A stretch of 41,401 bases of DNA. It comes from Caldilineaceae bacterium. GTDB lineage: Bacteria > Chloroflexota > Anaerolineae > Caldilineales > Caldilineaceae. A model generated the notes under the pieces. The model did not search any database. It had not been told where the DNA came from and saw only the letters and a list, made by a program, of their open reading frames with translations. Location: NCBI GenBank assembly GCA_011523365.1, contig WTGY01000013.1, positions 1-41,401 on the forward strand, given 5' to 3'. Position numbers and translations under genes: made by a program. Numbering within the stretch: the stretch's first letter is position 1; each line of letters begins with the position of its first letter. Shown one piece after another: positions 23,894 to 33,497 of this stretch.

Positions 23894-25366
23894 ATGAAAA
23901 AGCTCAGCAGACGATCATTCCTTCGGTCGATGGGTATGGCCGGCGCCGGCGTTGCGCTGGCGGCTTGCACGGCGCCCGCTGCGCCCGCAGATATGGAGGC
24001 GGAAGCTGGTGACATGGCCGGTGGAGACGGGATGACCGGCAACCTGCAGATCTGGGTGCAGCACTACACGCCGACAGAGAGCATGGAGCAGGGTCCCAAC
24101 AACCCGCTTCCGCACAACATGATCCAGGTCATCTCCGATGAGTACATGGATGCTAACCCCGGGGCCACGATCGAGATTATCAGGAAGCCGGACAACCTGG
24201 CCAGCCATGAGTGGATCGTAACGCAGCAGGCCGGGGGAACGATTCCTCACATCGTGTGGACGCACTCCTTCTGGGTGCAGGATGAGATCGACAAGAACTG
24301 GTGGATTCCGCTGGATCCCTTCTTTGAGCAGCCCAATCCTTACGTGGGCGCGGGCGACCCGGGCAGCGAGCGCTGGCTGGACCAGTTCTACGAGATTCCG
24401 ACGGAGGCCAAGCGCGGCCCGGACGGCAAGCACTATGTCGTGCCGATCGACCTGGTGACGACGTTCTTCTTCTTTAACAAGAACGTTTTCGACGAGCATG
24501 GCCTGTCAGCTCCGAGCACGTACGGAGAGTGGATCGAGGTGCAGGAGGCGCTACTGGGGACGGATACTATTCCCAACGCCCGGCTGGCCTGGTACGAGTC
24601 GCAGATCGGCGCGATGCTCTACGCGAAGAAGGATGACATCATCAACGCTGACGGCGGTGTCGCATCGCTGGAAGAGGTCGGCTGTGCGATGAAGAACGGG
24701 CTCTACAGTGCAACTGATCCCGAATATGGCGAGTGGTTCCGACTGGTCAAGCAGTTGATCCCGTATCTGGCGCCGGACTGGGCGGCAGAGGGCGCGGACT
24801 TCAACCGCAAATTCCTCCAGAAAGATGTGGCAGTATTTGAGGACGGCAGCTGGCGCTTCGGTTATCTCAAGGCCGATCCGCTGGTCGATTTCGAGTGGAG
24901 CACATTCTACGCGCCCACCATTACAGAGGCAGATTCGCAGTTTGCGATTGGTGAAGCAGCGCCGCCGATCGGCGGCGCGACGGCGGCCCAGTGGGCGCTG
25001 GCGACCAAGACGGAGCAGGATGGAATCGTGCCGCTGGCGGTGGACTTCCTGCGCTATGTGACCGCGCCGCAGAATGCCGGCCGGATGATTTCGGAGACGG
25101 GCACATTCCTGCCCAATATCAAGGGCGTTGACGTCAATCCCGATCTGAAGGAACCGTTGCGCGCGATCACCGAAGGGTTGGGCGAGGCCGGCATGGTCAC
25201 CTATCCCGACAAGATCGGTACTGAGCAGCGGGAGAAGATCGCAGCCATCTGGACCGACTTCAAGCTAGACGTTGTAACCCAGGACCAGGCGGCCGAGCAG
25301 ATCAATGAGCTGCTGCTCGAGTACGCGGATGAGGCGATCGAGAAGAACGGCTGGGATTGCGGGTAG
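23894..25366 (+). CDS. Family 1 ABC solute-binding lipoprotein (carbohydrate type)
   Basis: The 490-residue protein starts after CAAGGAGAAAAGC. Its leader combines a twin-arginine motif (S5-R6-R7-S8-F9-L10) with a lipobox ending in C25 (ALAAC), so it is probably exported folded and lipid-anchored outside the membrane. A Met/Glu/Gly-rich linker (about 26-50) precedes the binding domain. Segments such as GTIPHIVWTHSFWVQDEIDKNWWIPLDPFF, YVVPIDLVTTFFFFNKNVFDEHGL, PSTYGEWIEVQEAL and VAVFEDGSWRFGYL are typical of carbohydrate extracellular binding proteins. It feeds the two permeases encoded next. The ligand is unknown. No regulator is adjacent. Confidence 0.92.
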   Translation: MKKLSRRSFLRSMGMAGAGVALAACTAPAAPADMEAEAGDMAGGDGMTGNLQIWVQHYTPTESMEQGPNNPLPHNMIQVISDEYMDANPGATIEIIRKPDNLASHEWIVTQQAGGTIPHIVWTHSFWVQDEIDKNWWIPLDPFFEQPNPYVGAGDPGSERWLDQFYEIPTEAKRGPDGKHYVVPIDLVTTFFFFNKNVFDEHGLSAPSTYGEWIEVQEALLGTDTIPNARLAWYESQIGAMLYAKKDDIINADGGVASLEEVGCAMKNGLYSATDPEYGEWFRLVKQLIPYLAPDWAAEGADFNRKFLQKDVAVFEDGSWRFGYLKADPLVDFEWSTFYAPTITEADSQFAIGEAAPPIGGATAAQWALATKTEQDGIVPLAVDFLRYVTAPQNAGRMISETGTFLPNIKGVDVNPDLKEPLRAITEGLGEAGMVTYPDKIGTEQREKIAAIWTDFKLDVVTQDQAAEQINELLLEYADEAIEKNGWDCG

Positions 25367-25408
25367 TAGTTGTTAGTTTTCAGTTTCTAGTTTTTAGTTT
25401 TTAGTGAA
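25367..25408 (+). repeat. Heptamer tandem repeat, site B
   Basis: Starting at the base after the stop codon, 7-bp units read TAGTTGT, TAGTTTT, CAGTTTC, TAGTTTT, TAGTTTT, TAGTGAA. The consensus YAGTTTT shares YAGTNNT with sites A and C. Confidence 0.75.
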
Positions 25409-25533
25409 CTTCTGGGTGCCGATAGAGTTGGCCGGGAGCTAGAAACTTAGAATTCGAAGCTTATGGATGTGGGTGGGTTCCACGGGGATAGGCTCGTGGG
25501 GCCCGCCTGCAGTGTAGGAACGGGAATAGCGCA

Positions 25534-26499
25534 ATGACAACAGAAGAGATTCGCGCGCCTGCGTCACACGCCACGATGGCAGACGTGCGCGTGCCGCAGG
25601 AGAGGCAGTCTACGCTCGGGCAACGCATCTACCGCTACCGCTTTGTTTACCTGATGCTGGTCCCCACATTTGCGCTGCTGCTGACCTTCAACTATTACCC
25701 GGCGTTTATGGGGTTATACCGGGCCTTTTTCAAATGGGACATCGGTCTGCAGCCGGAGTTCCTGGCGCTGGGGAACTTCGAAAAGCTTTTCATCAGGGAT
25801 GATATATTCCTCAAGTCGCTGCGCCATGTGAGCCTGCTCACTTCATGGCGGGTGGTCAGTGCGGTCACTTTTCCTTTCATCGTGGCTGAACTGATCTTCA
25901 ATTTGCGCAGCAATGTACATAAGTACACGTACCGCGTCCTGACCATCCTGCCGGCGGTGGTGCCGGGCATTGTCATCTTGCTGCTGTGGCAGTTCATCTA
26001 TGACGGCACACACGGTCTGTTAAATGCTTTCCTGGAGGGTGTCGGACTAGAGGACTGGCAGCAGCCGTGGTTGGGCAGCCCGAAGACGGCACTGTATGCT
26101 GTAACGTTCATGGGGTTTCCATGGGTGGGCGGTGTCACGGTGCTTATCTATCTGGCGGGCCTGCAGGGCATTTCCGATGAAGTAATCGACAGTTCGCTGG
26201 TAGATGGATGCTCCGGTTTGCGGCGTATCTTCGCGATCGACATTCCACTTATTCTTGGACAGTTCAAGCTGATCATCGTGCTGGCGGTCATCGGCGGATT
26301 GCAGGGCTGGGTTGCCGTATTTGTGATGACGGCGGGCGGGCCGGGGACGGCGAGCATGGTGCCCGGGTTGTGGATGTACAACAACGCCTTTTTGTGGAAC
26401 AAGATGGGGTATGCGTCCGCGATCGGCATGTTTTTGTTTGTTCTGATCATGTGTCTGACGATTTTGAACGTGAAGTTTGTCAAAACGGGCGACTATTGA
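25534..26499 (+). CDS. ABC sugar transporter permease (MalF/UgpA type)
   Basis: A 321-residue inner-membrane permease with about six transmembrane helices. The first is FVYLMLVPTFALLLTFNYYPAFMGLYRAF, a common start in this family. The cytoplasmic EAA loop that docks on the ATPase is seen as EVIDSSLVDGCSGLRRIFAIDIPLIL (about 217-242), slightly divergent from the EAA-x3-DGA consensus. Its neighbours are the binding protein upstream and the MalG-type permease 86 bp downstream. An ATPase is not in the cluster; carbohydrate importers of this family often borrow a shared MsmX-like ATPase encoded elsewhere. About 30 hydrophilic residues precede the first helix. Confidence 0.92.
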   Translation: MTTEEIRAPASHATMADVRVPQERQSTLGQRIYRYRFVYLMLVPTFALLLTFNYYPAFMGLYRAFFKWDIGLQPEFLALGNFEKLFIRDDIFLKSLRHVSLLTSWRVVSAVTFPFIVAELIFNLRSNVHKYTYRVLTILPAVVPGIVILLLWQFIYDGTHGLLNAFLEGVGLEDWQQPWLGSPKTALYAVTFMGFPWVGGVTVLIYLAGLQGISDEVIDSSLVDGCSGLRRIFAIDIPLILGQFKLIIVLAVIGGLQGWVAVFVMTAGGPGTASMVPGLWMYNNAFLWNKMGYASAIGMFLFVLIMCLTILNVKFVKTGDY

Positions 26500-26585
26500 G
26501 TGTCCAGTAATTTGCAGACAGACGTTGCCGGGATGACGACCAAACATGGAGCAGGTTTAGTCCGGACCGACAGGGGAGTTGAGAC

Positions 26586-27467
26586 ATGACAGTACTGGAA
26601 GGACAACAACAAACAATCCAGCGTCTGCCGTTGGCCGAAGGTTGGCGCCGCGCCTGGCGCACGGGGGACTGGTGGCGCCATCTAGGATTGTTCGGTTTCC
26701 TGTTCTTTATGTTTCTACCCTTCATCATCACGATCATTATTTCGTTCAAGGATATCCCGCAGTTCGACCATTACCCGTTCACTGTCACGTTTCCGCTCCA
26801 CCCCGACAACTACCTTGAAGCCTGGCGTATAGTCTCGCGATACATTCTTAACAGCATAATCACCAGCGGGACCTCGGTGGTAGGTATGGTGATACTGGCT
26901 GCGATTGCAGCGTGGGCTTTTGCCCGCTATCCATTTCCTGGGCGGGAGATCTTTTTTTTCGGTGTGCTGGCGCTGTTGATGGTGCCGGGTGAACTCACTC
27001 TGATTCCGGCTTTTCTGCTGGTCAAGGACCTCGGTCTCCTGAATACGCGCTGGGTATTGATTGCCCCCTACATCGCGGGCGGGCAGGTTTTTGCCATCTT
27101 CATTTTGCGGCAGTTCTTCGAAGCTCTGCCTGGCGAAATGTTTGAGGCGGCGCGGATCGACGGCGCCACCGAACTGCAGGTATTCCGTCACATCGGCATT
27201 CCGCTGTCGCAGTCGATTCTGGGTGTCGTTGCCATTATGCACGTACTCAGCACATGGAACGACGTAATCTGGCCCCTGGTCACACTCCGCAGTAACGAAT
27301 TGATGACCCTGACCATCGGACTCTACGCATTTCGAACGGCCTGGTACACAATCTGGGGTCCCTTGATGGCGGGTTATGTGATCGCTTCAATTCCTCTCAT
27401 CATCCTGTTCGCATTTACCAGCCGTCTGTTTGTCGAAGGGCTTAGCTCCGGCGCCATCAAGATGTAA
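26586..27467 (+). CDS. ABC sugar transporter permease (MalG/UgpE type)
   Basis: The 293-residue membrane protein follows GGGGAGTTGAGAC. It has about six helices, starting with HLGLFGFLFFMFLPFIITIIISFKD. The EAA loop EMFEAARIDGATELQVFRHIGIPLSQSIL (about 183-211) is close to consensus. The YILNSIITSGTSVVGMVILAAIAAWAFARYPFPG segment is typical of MalG partners. It pairs with the preceding permease. The giant FtsX-like frame begins within tens of bases of its stop, hinting at co-transcription of two unrelated transporter types. Confidence 0.93.
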   Translation: MTVLEGQQQTIQRLPLAEGWRRAWRTGDWWRHLGLFGFLFFMFLPFIITIIISFKDIPQFDHYPFTVTFPLHPDNYLEAWRIVSRYILNSIITSGTSVVGMVILAAIAAWAFARYPFPGREIFFFGVLALLMVPGELTLIPAFLLVKDLGLLNTRWVLIAPYIAGGQVFAIFILRQFFEALPGEMFEAARIDGATELQVFRHIGIPLSQSILGVVAIMHVLSTWNDVIWPLVTLRSNELMTLTIGLYAFRTAWYTIWGPLMAGYVIASIPLIILFAFTSRLFVEGLSSGAIKM

Positions 27468-27505
27468 GCTGCTTGGGAGCGCTGCGGACTCTCCTGCACA
27501 ATTCA

Positions 27506-30382
27506 ATGCGTTCCGTTTACAGCTATCTTGGCCTATGGAGAATCGCTCTCCGGCGTTTCAGTTCGGAACCGGTTCTGACTTTTTGTCTTCTGCTTGGTTG
27601 GAGCGTGGTAGTGGCGCTGGCGTCGGCGCCGCCGATGTACACTGACGCGGCCAACCGCTCCCTGCTGCAACACGAACTGCAGACCGTACCAAACCGCTCC
27701 GCTTTCTCATTTTTCTATCACTACGTAAGGGGCTCCAGCGTTGAGGGCGCGGACTGGGATGCGTACGCGGCCCTAGACCAGTACATGGAGACCCGCTATA
27801 ACCAGGATCTGGGGCTTCCGCACAGGTCGGACATGCACTATGTCAAGAGCGATTTGTTCCAGGTCTTTCCCCTGCGTGACGGGCAGTATGAAGTGCGGGA
27901 CAGGCCTCTGTTGCGGGGTTACCTAGGCTTTATCGACCGCCTAGAGGAGTACGTATCGGTTGCCGAAGGCGAATTTCCCGCGCAGGCAAACGTTGATAGG
28001 AGCAGTGACGAGGTCGTCGACGTCCTTGTCAGCGAGGAATTCGCGGTGGAGGCGGGATTGCAGGTGGGGGAGGGATATACGCTCTTCGACCCAAGTGCGC
28101 GCACATCGACCGGCAATGTTGTGCGCCTGGAGATACCGATACGTATTGCCGGGATCTGGATTCCTCGCACAGAAGGCGGCGCAACGTGGCATTTACCGGC
28201 GTTGTCGTTCGCGAATGTCTTCCTCGTTCCTGAGAACACCTACATCAGTGAGATTGGGGCGAGGGTTCCGCATGCGTTGACGGACGTCGGCTGGTACAAG
28301 GTTGTTGACGGCGACTCGGTGCGCGCAGAGGACGTGGACCGGTTCCTGGGCAGAGTCAACCGTGTCGACCGGCAGATCAAGAGCCGGATAGCGACGACAT
28401 ATCTGGAACTGTCGCCGGTCTCCGCGCTGAGGCGGTACCGGCTGGTGGCATCGACGCAGGCGATATTGCTGCTTCTTTTCAGCATTCCAATTTTGGGTCT
28501 TGTCCTCTATTTTATTGTTCTGATCGCCGACAGCACAGTAAAGCGGCAGCAGATTGAGATTTCAATCCTGAAGAGCCGGGGGGCGACGACCGGTCAGGTT
28601 TTTTCGATCTATCTGCTGCAGGGCGCTACGCTTGGGATCTTTGCACTGGCCGTTGGCCCGGAGTTAGGCAAGTTGGTGGCGCAGTTCATTGGCGGGACGC
28701 GCTACTTCATGACATTTGAGGCGCAGACGCCGCTGCAGATCGAGACGACGACGACCAGTATGACGTATACGGTTGTCGCGATTGGGGGCGCTCTCTTGGC
28801 GACTGTGCTGCCGGCGATGGGGGCGGCGCGGCTGGCGATTGTCGAGGCGAAGCAGGAGGTAAGCCGCCGGCAGCGACGCTCCTTCTGGGAGCGTTCGTAC
28901 CTTGACTTTCTGCTGCTGGGGGTAGCGAGTTACGGCTACTACATGCTGAGGACGCAGGGGCGGATCGCCTTTCTGCAGACCGATGTTCCCGCGGACCCGC
29001 TGGACAACCCACTGCTGTTTCTGGCGCCGGCGCTGTTTATTCTGGCGGTGGCGCTGGTGGCCGTCCGTCTCTTCCCGATCATTGCGTTGATACTGAGTAT
29101 GCTGTGGGCGCGGCTGGGCGGGATCTCGATGCTGTTGGCATTCTACAATCTGGCGCGCACGGGCAGAGTCTATACCAGCCTGCTGTTGCTGCTTATCCTG
29201 ACCACAAGCCTTGGGACTTTTACGGCATCGATGGCGCGCACGTTGGACGCCAACCTGGTGGCGCGCATTTTTTACGAGGTGGGGGCGGATGTCACGCTGA
29301 CTGAGGGGGCGGCGCTGCGGATTCTTCCCTCCGAAGACGGTAAACCGGTAGAAGAAGGGGAGGAAGAGTTTGTCTGGATCAACATGCCGGTGGACGAACA
29401 CCGGCAGGCACCGGGGGTCAGGGCTGCGACCCGAATTGGAGATTTCCCGGTTTCCACACGCGTGGGCGGCAGGCTGGTCAGCGGCAGGCTCTTCGGTATC
29501 GACCGCAGCCATTTCCCGGAGGTTGCGTATTTCCGGCCGGATTTTGCCATTGATTCGCTGGGTGCGCTCATGAACGCGCTGGCGCTGGAGTATAGCGGCG
29601 TCATTGTCAGCCAATCGATGTTGGACACTCACGGGCTACAGATTGGCGATACGATCGCGCTGAGCGGGCTCGTCCCTGCAAGCAATGCGACGTTCGATTT
29701 CCAGATCGTGGGGGCAATGGAGCTGTTTCCGACCGTCTACCCGCAGGACGGAGAGTTCTTTGTTGCCAACTTAGATTACATCTTTTCTCTTATTGGCCAT
29801 GAGGTCCCTTACAGGGTCTGGCTGGCAACTGAGGAAGCCATTGATCCGGAACTTCTGGTAAGTTCTTTGGACGAACTTGGCTACAGGATAATATCGATGG
29901 AGGATGCGCATTCGGAGCTGGCGGAGGCGCAGGCAAGGCCGGCGCGGGTCGGGCTGTTCGGGTTTCTTTCGGTCGGCTTCATCGCCGTAGCCATTTTGAG
30001 TATGCTTGCGCTTGTCATCTATTCGGCGCTGTCGTTCCGGCAGCGGTTCATTCAGCTGGGCATATTGCGGGCGATGGGTCTTTCGACCAGCCAGCTTGTC
30101 TTTTCGCTTGGCGGCGAACAGGTGACGGTTACGACGGTGGGTATTGCGGCAGGCAGCTACCTGGGCCTGCTGAGCAGCTATCTTTTCATACCCTTCTACC
30201 AGATTGGGCACGACCAGGCCGATCTGGTCCCGCCGTTTGTCGTGCAGATCGCGTGGGACGATGTCGCGCAGCTGGTGATGGCGATGTTGATCATGGTACT
30301 GGCGGCCGCGGTGGGCACGTTGTGGCTGCTGGTGCGGATGAAGACTTTTCAGGCGGTTAAGATGGGCGAAGCCCTGGCTTAA
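27506..30382 (+). CDS. Giant double-FtsX permease (paralogue of 4994-7831)
   Basis: I use the ATG at 27506 (958 residues); an in-frame TTG at 27473, only 6 nt after the malG-type stop, would add 11 residues, and neither has a strong ribosome binding site. An N-terminal helix (VLTFCLLLGWSVVVALA) is followed by a large extracytoplasmic domain, then an FtsX block starting near residue 325 with the signature VKRQQIEISILKSRGATTGQVFSIYLLQGA. A further multi-helix section includes YLDFLLLGVASYGYY. A second extracytoplasmic domain and a final FtsX block (RFIQLGILRAMGLSTSQLVFSLGGEQ) complete the layout. This is the architecture of the 945-residue minus-strand protein, which shares the YLDFLL and RF-Q-G-LRA-G segments. 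No LolD/MacB-type ATPase is nearby. Its position in a sugar importer cluster is unusual. Confidence 0.83.
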   Translation: MRSVYSYLGLWRIALRRFSSEPVLTFCLLLGWSVVVALASAPPMYTDAANRSLLQHELQTVPNRSAFSFFYHYVRGSSVEGADWDAYAALDQYMETRYNQDLGLPHRSDMHYVKSDLFQVFPLRDGQYEVRDRPLLRGYLGFIDRLEEYVSVAEGEFPAQANVDRSSDEVVDVLVSEEFAVEAGLQVGEGYTLFDPSARTSTGNVVRLEIPIRIAGIWIPRTEGGATWHLPALSFANVFLVPENTYISEIGARVPHALTDVGWYKVVDGDSVRAEDVDRFLGRVNRVDRQIKSRIATTYLELSPVSALRRYRLVASTQAILLLLFSIPILGLVLYFIVLIADSTVKRQQIEISILKSRGATTGQVFSIYLLQGATLGIFALAVGPELGKLVAQFIGGTRYFMTFEAQTPLQIETTTTSMTYTVVAIGGALLATVLPAMGAARLAIVEAKQEVSRRQRRSFWERSYLDFLLLGVASYGYYMLRTQGRIAFLQTDVPADPLDNPLLFLAPALFILAVALVAVRLFPIIALILSMLWARLGGISMLLAFYNLARTGRVYTSLLLLLILTTSLGTFTASMARTLDANLVARIFYEVGADVTLTEGAALRILPSEDGKPVEEGEEEFVWINMPVDEHRQAPGVRAATRIGDFPVSTRVGGRLVSGRLFGIDRSHFPEVAYFRPDFAIDSLGALMNALALEYSGVIVSQSMLDTHGLQIGDTIALSGLVPASNATFDFQIVGAMELFPTVYPQDGEFFVANLDYIFSLIGHEVPYRVWLATEEAIDPELLVSSLDELGYRIISMEDAHSELAEAQARPARVGLFGFLSVGFIAVAILSMLALVIYSALSFRQRFIQLGILRAMGLSTSQLVFSLGGEQVTVTTVGIAAGSYLGLLSSYLFIPFYQIGHDQADLVPPFVVQIAWDDVAQLVMAMLIMVLAAAVGTLWLLVRMKTFQAVKMGEALA

Positions 30383-30446
30383 CTTTACACGGCGGCGACT
30401 CCTGATGATGGGGGCGCGGTTAACAGAAACTTAGAGAGGAGTGCCC

Positions 30447-31451
30447 ATGAAAGTTGGTCTTGACGCTTTGACGCTGAAAGCCGTAAGCCTCGATCCACTT
30501 GAGCTCCTGGAATTGACGAGGGCCCACGGCTTGGAGGGCCTGCATTTTTCGGCGAGGCTGCTGGAAGGGCGCGACGATGCCTATGTGGACAGGCTGTCGG
30601 AAGAGGCAGAGGCCCGCGGGCTGTATCTCGAACTGGCCGGCGCCGGTGTCAACCCCGGTCAGAGCGGGCGGACCGTGGCCGAGATGGTGGCAGAGTGGAA
30701 GCCTCTTTTCGCGCTGGCCCAGAGGTTGAACGCTCCGTTTCTGAATACCTGTTTCGGACTGCTCAAGGAGCGCACATTTACTGTGCCAACACTGGCAGTA
30801 CAGATCGAACTGACGATCGAAGTATTGCGGGCGCTGAGCATGATGGCTGCCGAGTTCGACGCAGTGATCACGCTGGAGCTGCATGTCGATCTGACTTCAT
30901 TGGAAATTGTGCGCATCATTGAAGCGGTCGACTCGGAGCACGTTCGCGTCAACCTGGATACGGCCAATGCACTGGGGCTGCTCGAGGATCCGGTTGACGC
31001 GGCGCGGGCGCTGGCGCCTTACGTGCATACGACCCATTTCAAAGACACGTGCATCTATCCCACCGCGGAAGGTTATAACTGGCAGGGTGGTGCGCCGCTG
31101 GGGCGGGGCCTTGTCGATCTGCCGGCGGTCGTGGAGATTCTGTACCGGGCCAATCCGAACGTCCACCTGAACATTGAGGACAGCGGGGGGTTTATTCCGA
31201 TTCCGATGTATGACGAGGCGTTCCTCGGGAGCTTCACCGATCTGACGCCGACCCGGATGGCCCGCTTTGTACGGCATCTATGGCGAGGCGAGCAGCAGGT
31301 AAGGGCCGGCCTCCATCCGCGTCCTGAGGAGAGCAAGGATATCGATTGGGCGACGATTATTCCGGGACGGCTTCAGTATAATGTTGACTACGCGCGACGG
31401 CTGCGCGACGAGACGGTGGCGCGTGCGTCAACCACAGCGAACCGTAGTTGA
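30447..31451 (+). CDS. Sugar phosphate isomerase/epimerase-like TIM barrel protein
   Basis: The ATG at 30447 has AGAGGAG upstream; a GTG at 30441 overlaps that site. The 334-residue protein belongs to the xylose-isomerase-like AP endonuclease 2 superfamily. The four metal-ligand positions of the barrel can be seen in order: Glu in ITLELHVD, Asp in VNLDTANALG, His in HTTHFKDTC and Glu in LNIEDSGG. Members isomerise or epimerise keto sugars or act as inosose dehydratases/isomerases. A 50-residue C-terminal extension (from about 280) is longer than usual. The Gfo/Idh gene follows 40 bp later. The exact reaction is unknown. Confidence 0.83.
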   Translation: MKVGLDALTLKAVSLDPLELLELTRAHGLEGLHFSARLLEGRDDAYVDRLSEEAEARGLYLELAGAGVNPGQSGRTVAEMVAEWKPLFALAQRLNAPFLNTCFGLLKERTFTVPTLAVQIELTIEVLRALSMMAAEFDAVITLELHVDLTSLEIVRIIEAVDSEHVRVNLDTANALGLLEDPVDAARALAPYVHTTHFKDTCIYPTAEGYNWQGGAPLGRGLVDLPAVVEILYRANPNVHLNIEDSGGFIPIPMYDEAFLGSFTDLTPTRMARFVRHLWRGEQQVRAGLHPRPEESKDIDWATIIPGRLQYNVDYARRLRDETVARASTTANRS

Positions 31452-31491
31452 AACATGCATTTCGCCATTGATTTCGACAGGGGAAACTCCA

Positions 31492-32679
31492 ATGACTGAA
31501 TACAGAGCGGCGGTGATCGGGTGTGGACGCATGGCCCGGGGCCATATGGAGGCGTACAAGGAGTTGGGTATTCCGATCGCGGCGGGGGCAGATATCTCCG
31601 AAGATGCTCTGCAGGCTTTCGCCGAGGAGACGGGCGCTGAGGGGTTGTTCACCGATTACAAGGAGATGCTGGCAGAGATCCAGCCGGACCTGGTGTCGGT
31701 GGTTACGCACGATGCACTGCACTGTGAGATGGTGGTGGCGGCGGCGCAGGCGGGGACGAAGGGGATCGTGTGTGAAAAGCCGATGGCGATGGATCTGACG
31801 GAGGCGGACGAGATGCTGGCAGCGTGCCGGGCGTCCGGTTCACGGCTGACGATCAGCCACCAGCGCCACTATATGCCCCAATACGTGCGCGCCCGGGAGC
31901 TGATTGCCGACGGTGCGATCGGCCGCGTCGTTTCCGCTGAGGCTTCGCTCAAGGCCGGGTGCCTAATGACGGACGGGACGCACACGATCCATATGCTGCT
32001 GGCGCTGCTGGGAGAGCCGGAAGTCGATCACCTGTTGGGGCAAGTAGATGGGCATGAAGGCTATGAATATTACGGTCACCGCTGCGAGAATGCGGGGATT
32101 GCCTTCCTGGCGTTCACGAACCAGGTGAAGGCCAGCATGGTCTGGGGCTGGATGGCACGCTCGCCCGCATTCGATGGCAGGGTCAGGCGTCAGCATTCGC
32201 TGGACCCAGGCTGGAACGACGAGATCCATCGCTACCATCATTTCATCATTCACGGCGATGAGGGCAGACTGGAACTCTACGGCGACGTATTCCGCAGCGC
32301 AGATCTCCTGAATACACCAGCGCTGCGCATCTATCGGGGCAGCGAAGTCGAAGAGATAGAGATCGAATGGCCTGCTCCTGTCAGCGCAATTGGGCTTGAG
32401 ATCAAGGACTTGATCGGGACGATTGAAACGGGAGCGCCGCATCCACTGGACGGCGAAAACGGGCGCAAGGTCACCGAGGTGATGATCGGCATTTATGAGT
32501 CGGCGAGGCGCCGCTCGGTCATCAAATTCCCGGTCGAGGTGGGGGACAATCCATTCCTGGCGATGTGCGATACAGGAGATTTCCCGCCGCAGGGCGATGA
32601 AACGGGGCGCTACGTTTCGCCGAATGTGCGCGAAAGGTGGCGTGACAGGTCTGAAACTGAAAAGGGAAAAGGAGCGTAG
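31492..32679 (+). CDS. Gfo/Idh/MocA-family oxidoreductase
   Basis: I start at the ATG at 31492 (395 residues), where the Rossmann fold begins at once (TEYRAAVIGCGRMARGHMEAY); earlier codons overlap the upstream gene. The NAD(P)-binding G-x-G-x2-A variant and the family lysine in CEKPMAMDL are present. The C-terminal alpha/beta domain includes the conserved HTIHMLLALLGEP (a catalytic-type histidine region) and HHFIIHGDEGRLELYGD. Family members oxidise sugars and cyclitols, for example myo-inositol to scyllo-inosose. It is followed after 2 bp by the SDR gene, whose ribosome binding site lies inside this gene's end, so the two are tightly coupled. Confidence 0.9.
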   Translation: MTEYRAAVIGCGRMARGHMEAYKELGIPIAAGADISEDALQAFAEETGAEGLFTDYKEMLAEIQPDLVSVVTHDALHCEMVVAAAQAGTKGIVCEKPMAMDLTEADEMLAACRASGSRLTISHQRHYMPQYVRARELIADGAIGRVVSAEASLKAGCLMTDGTHTIHMLLALLGEPEVDHLLGQVDGHEGYEYYGHRCENAGIAFLAFTNQVKASMVWGWMARSPAFDGRVRRQHSLDPGWNDEIHRYHHFIIHGDEGRLELYGDVFRSADLLNTPALRIYRGSEVEEIEIEWPAPVSAIGLEIKDLIGTIETGAPHPLDGENGRKVTEVMIGIYESARRRSVIKFPVEVGDNPFLAMCDTGDFPPQGDETGRYVSPNVRERWRDRSETEKGKGA

Positions 32680-32681
32680 AG

Positions 32682-33440
32682 ATGGGAATTCTGCAAGGGA
32701 AGGTTGCGCTGGTAACCGGAGGCCGCCGCGGGATAGGGCGAGGCATCTGCCTGGCGATGGCGGCGGAGGGGGCCGACGTGGCCGTCAACGACGTAGAGGG
32801 GGCGGAACAGGCCGAGGCGGTGGCGCAGGAAGTCCGCGATTCAGGTGGTCGGGCGGTGGTGGCTATGGCCGATGTTGCCCAGCCGGACCAGGTCCAGGCG
32901 ATGGTGGACCGTGTGGTGGCGGAGCTGGGCGGGCTGGATATTCTGGTGAACAATGCGGGTGTGGAGTCGATCGTGCCCTTCCTGGAGATTACGCCGGAGG
33001 AGTGGGAGCGTGTGACCAACATCAACCTTCGGGGCGAGTTTCTGTGTGCGCAGGCTGCGGTAAGGCAAATGATCGACAGTGGGAACGGGGGCGCGATCGT
33101 CAACATTGGCTCGGTGCAGGCGGGGATGGTGTTGCCGGGACGGGCGCATTATGCGCCGAGTAAACGGGCGGTTGAGGCGCTGACGGCGAATCTGGCGGTT
33201 GAACTGGCCGAGCACAACATTCGCGTCAACTGTATCAATCCGGGTCTGATCGACACGGACATGACAAGCTGGGTGATGAAGGACCCTGAGATTTTGCCGA
33301 TTGTGCTGGAGAAGATTGCTCTCAAGCGTGCCGGCGAGCCGGACGAGATCGGGCAGGTGGCGGCATTTCTGGCATCGGACAAGGCAAGCTACGTGACGGG
33401 GCAGTCTTTATACGTGGACGGTGGATTCCGAATCATGTAA
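32682..33440 (+). CDS. Short-chain dehydrogenase/reductase (classical SDR)
   Basis: This 252-residue cytosolic NAD(P)-dependent oxidoreductase has all catalytic parts: the cofactor glycine motif TGGRRGIG (12-19), NNAG (90-93), N114, S144 and the Y157-x3-K161 pair (HYAPSKRAV). The C-terminus ASYVTGQSLYVDGGFRIM is typical of classical SDRs. Asp at position 37 (VAVNDVEGA) suggests NAD over NADP. It starts 2 bp after the Gfo/Idh stop with AAAAGGAGCGTAGAG upstream. In this context it probably oxidises a sugar, cyclitol or derived alcohol. Confidence 0.94.
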   Translation: MGILQGKVALVTGGRRGIGRGICLAMAAEGADVAVNDVEGAEQAEAVAQEVRDSGGRAVVAMADVAQPDQVQAMVDRVVAELGGLDILVNNAGVESIVPFLEITPEEWERVTNINLRGEFLCAQAAVRQMIDSGNGGAIVNIGSVQAGMVLPGRAHYAPSKRAVEALTANLAVELAEHNIRVNCINPGLIDTDMTSWVMKDPEILPIVLEKIALKRAGEPDEIGQVAAFLASDKASYVTGQSLYVDGGFRIM

Positions 33441-33497
33441 GAGGCCGACAGCAGACTGCGAGCAATTCACCCGGGCAATTATTGTGAGGAGAGGACC

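Noticed and set aside
16404..25408. CRISPR array
   Set aside because: The tandem repeats have 7-bp units without spacers and no cas genes are present; the 62-bp repeat cores are kilobases apart.
27506..30382. Part of the sugar ABC importer
   Set aside because: It abuts the MalG-type gene, but its fold is FtsX/MacB-like with no EAA loop, so it is not a third importer permease.
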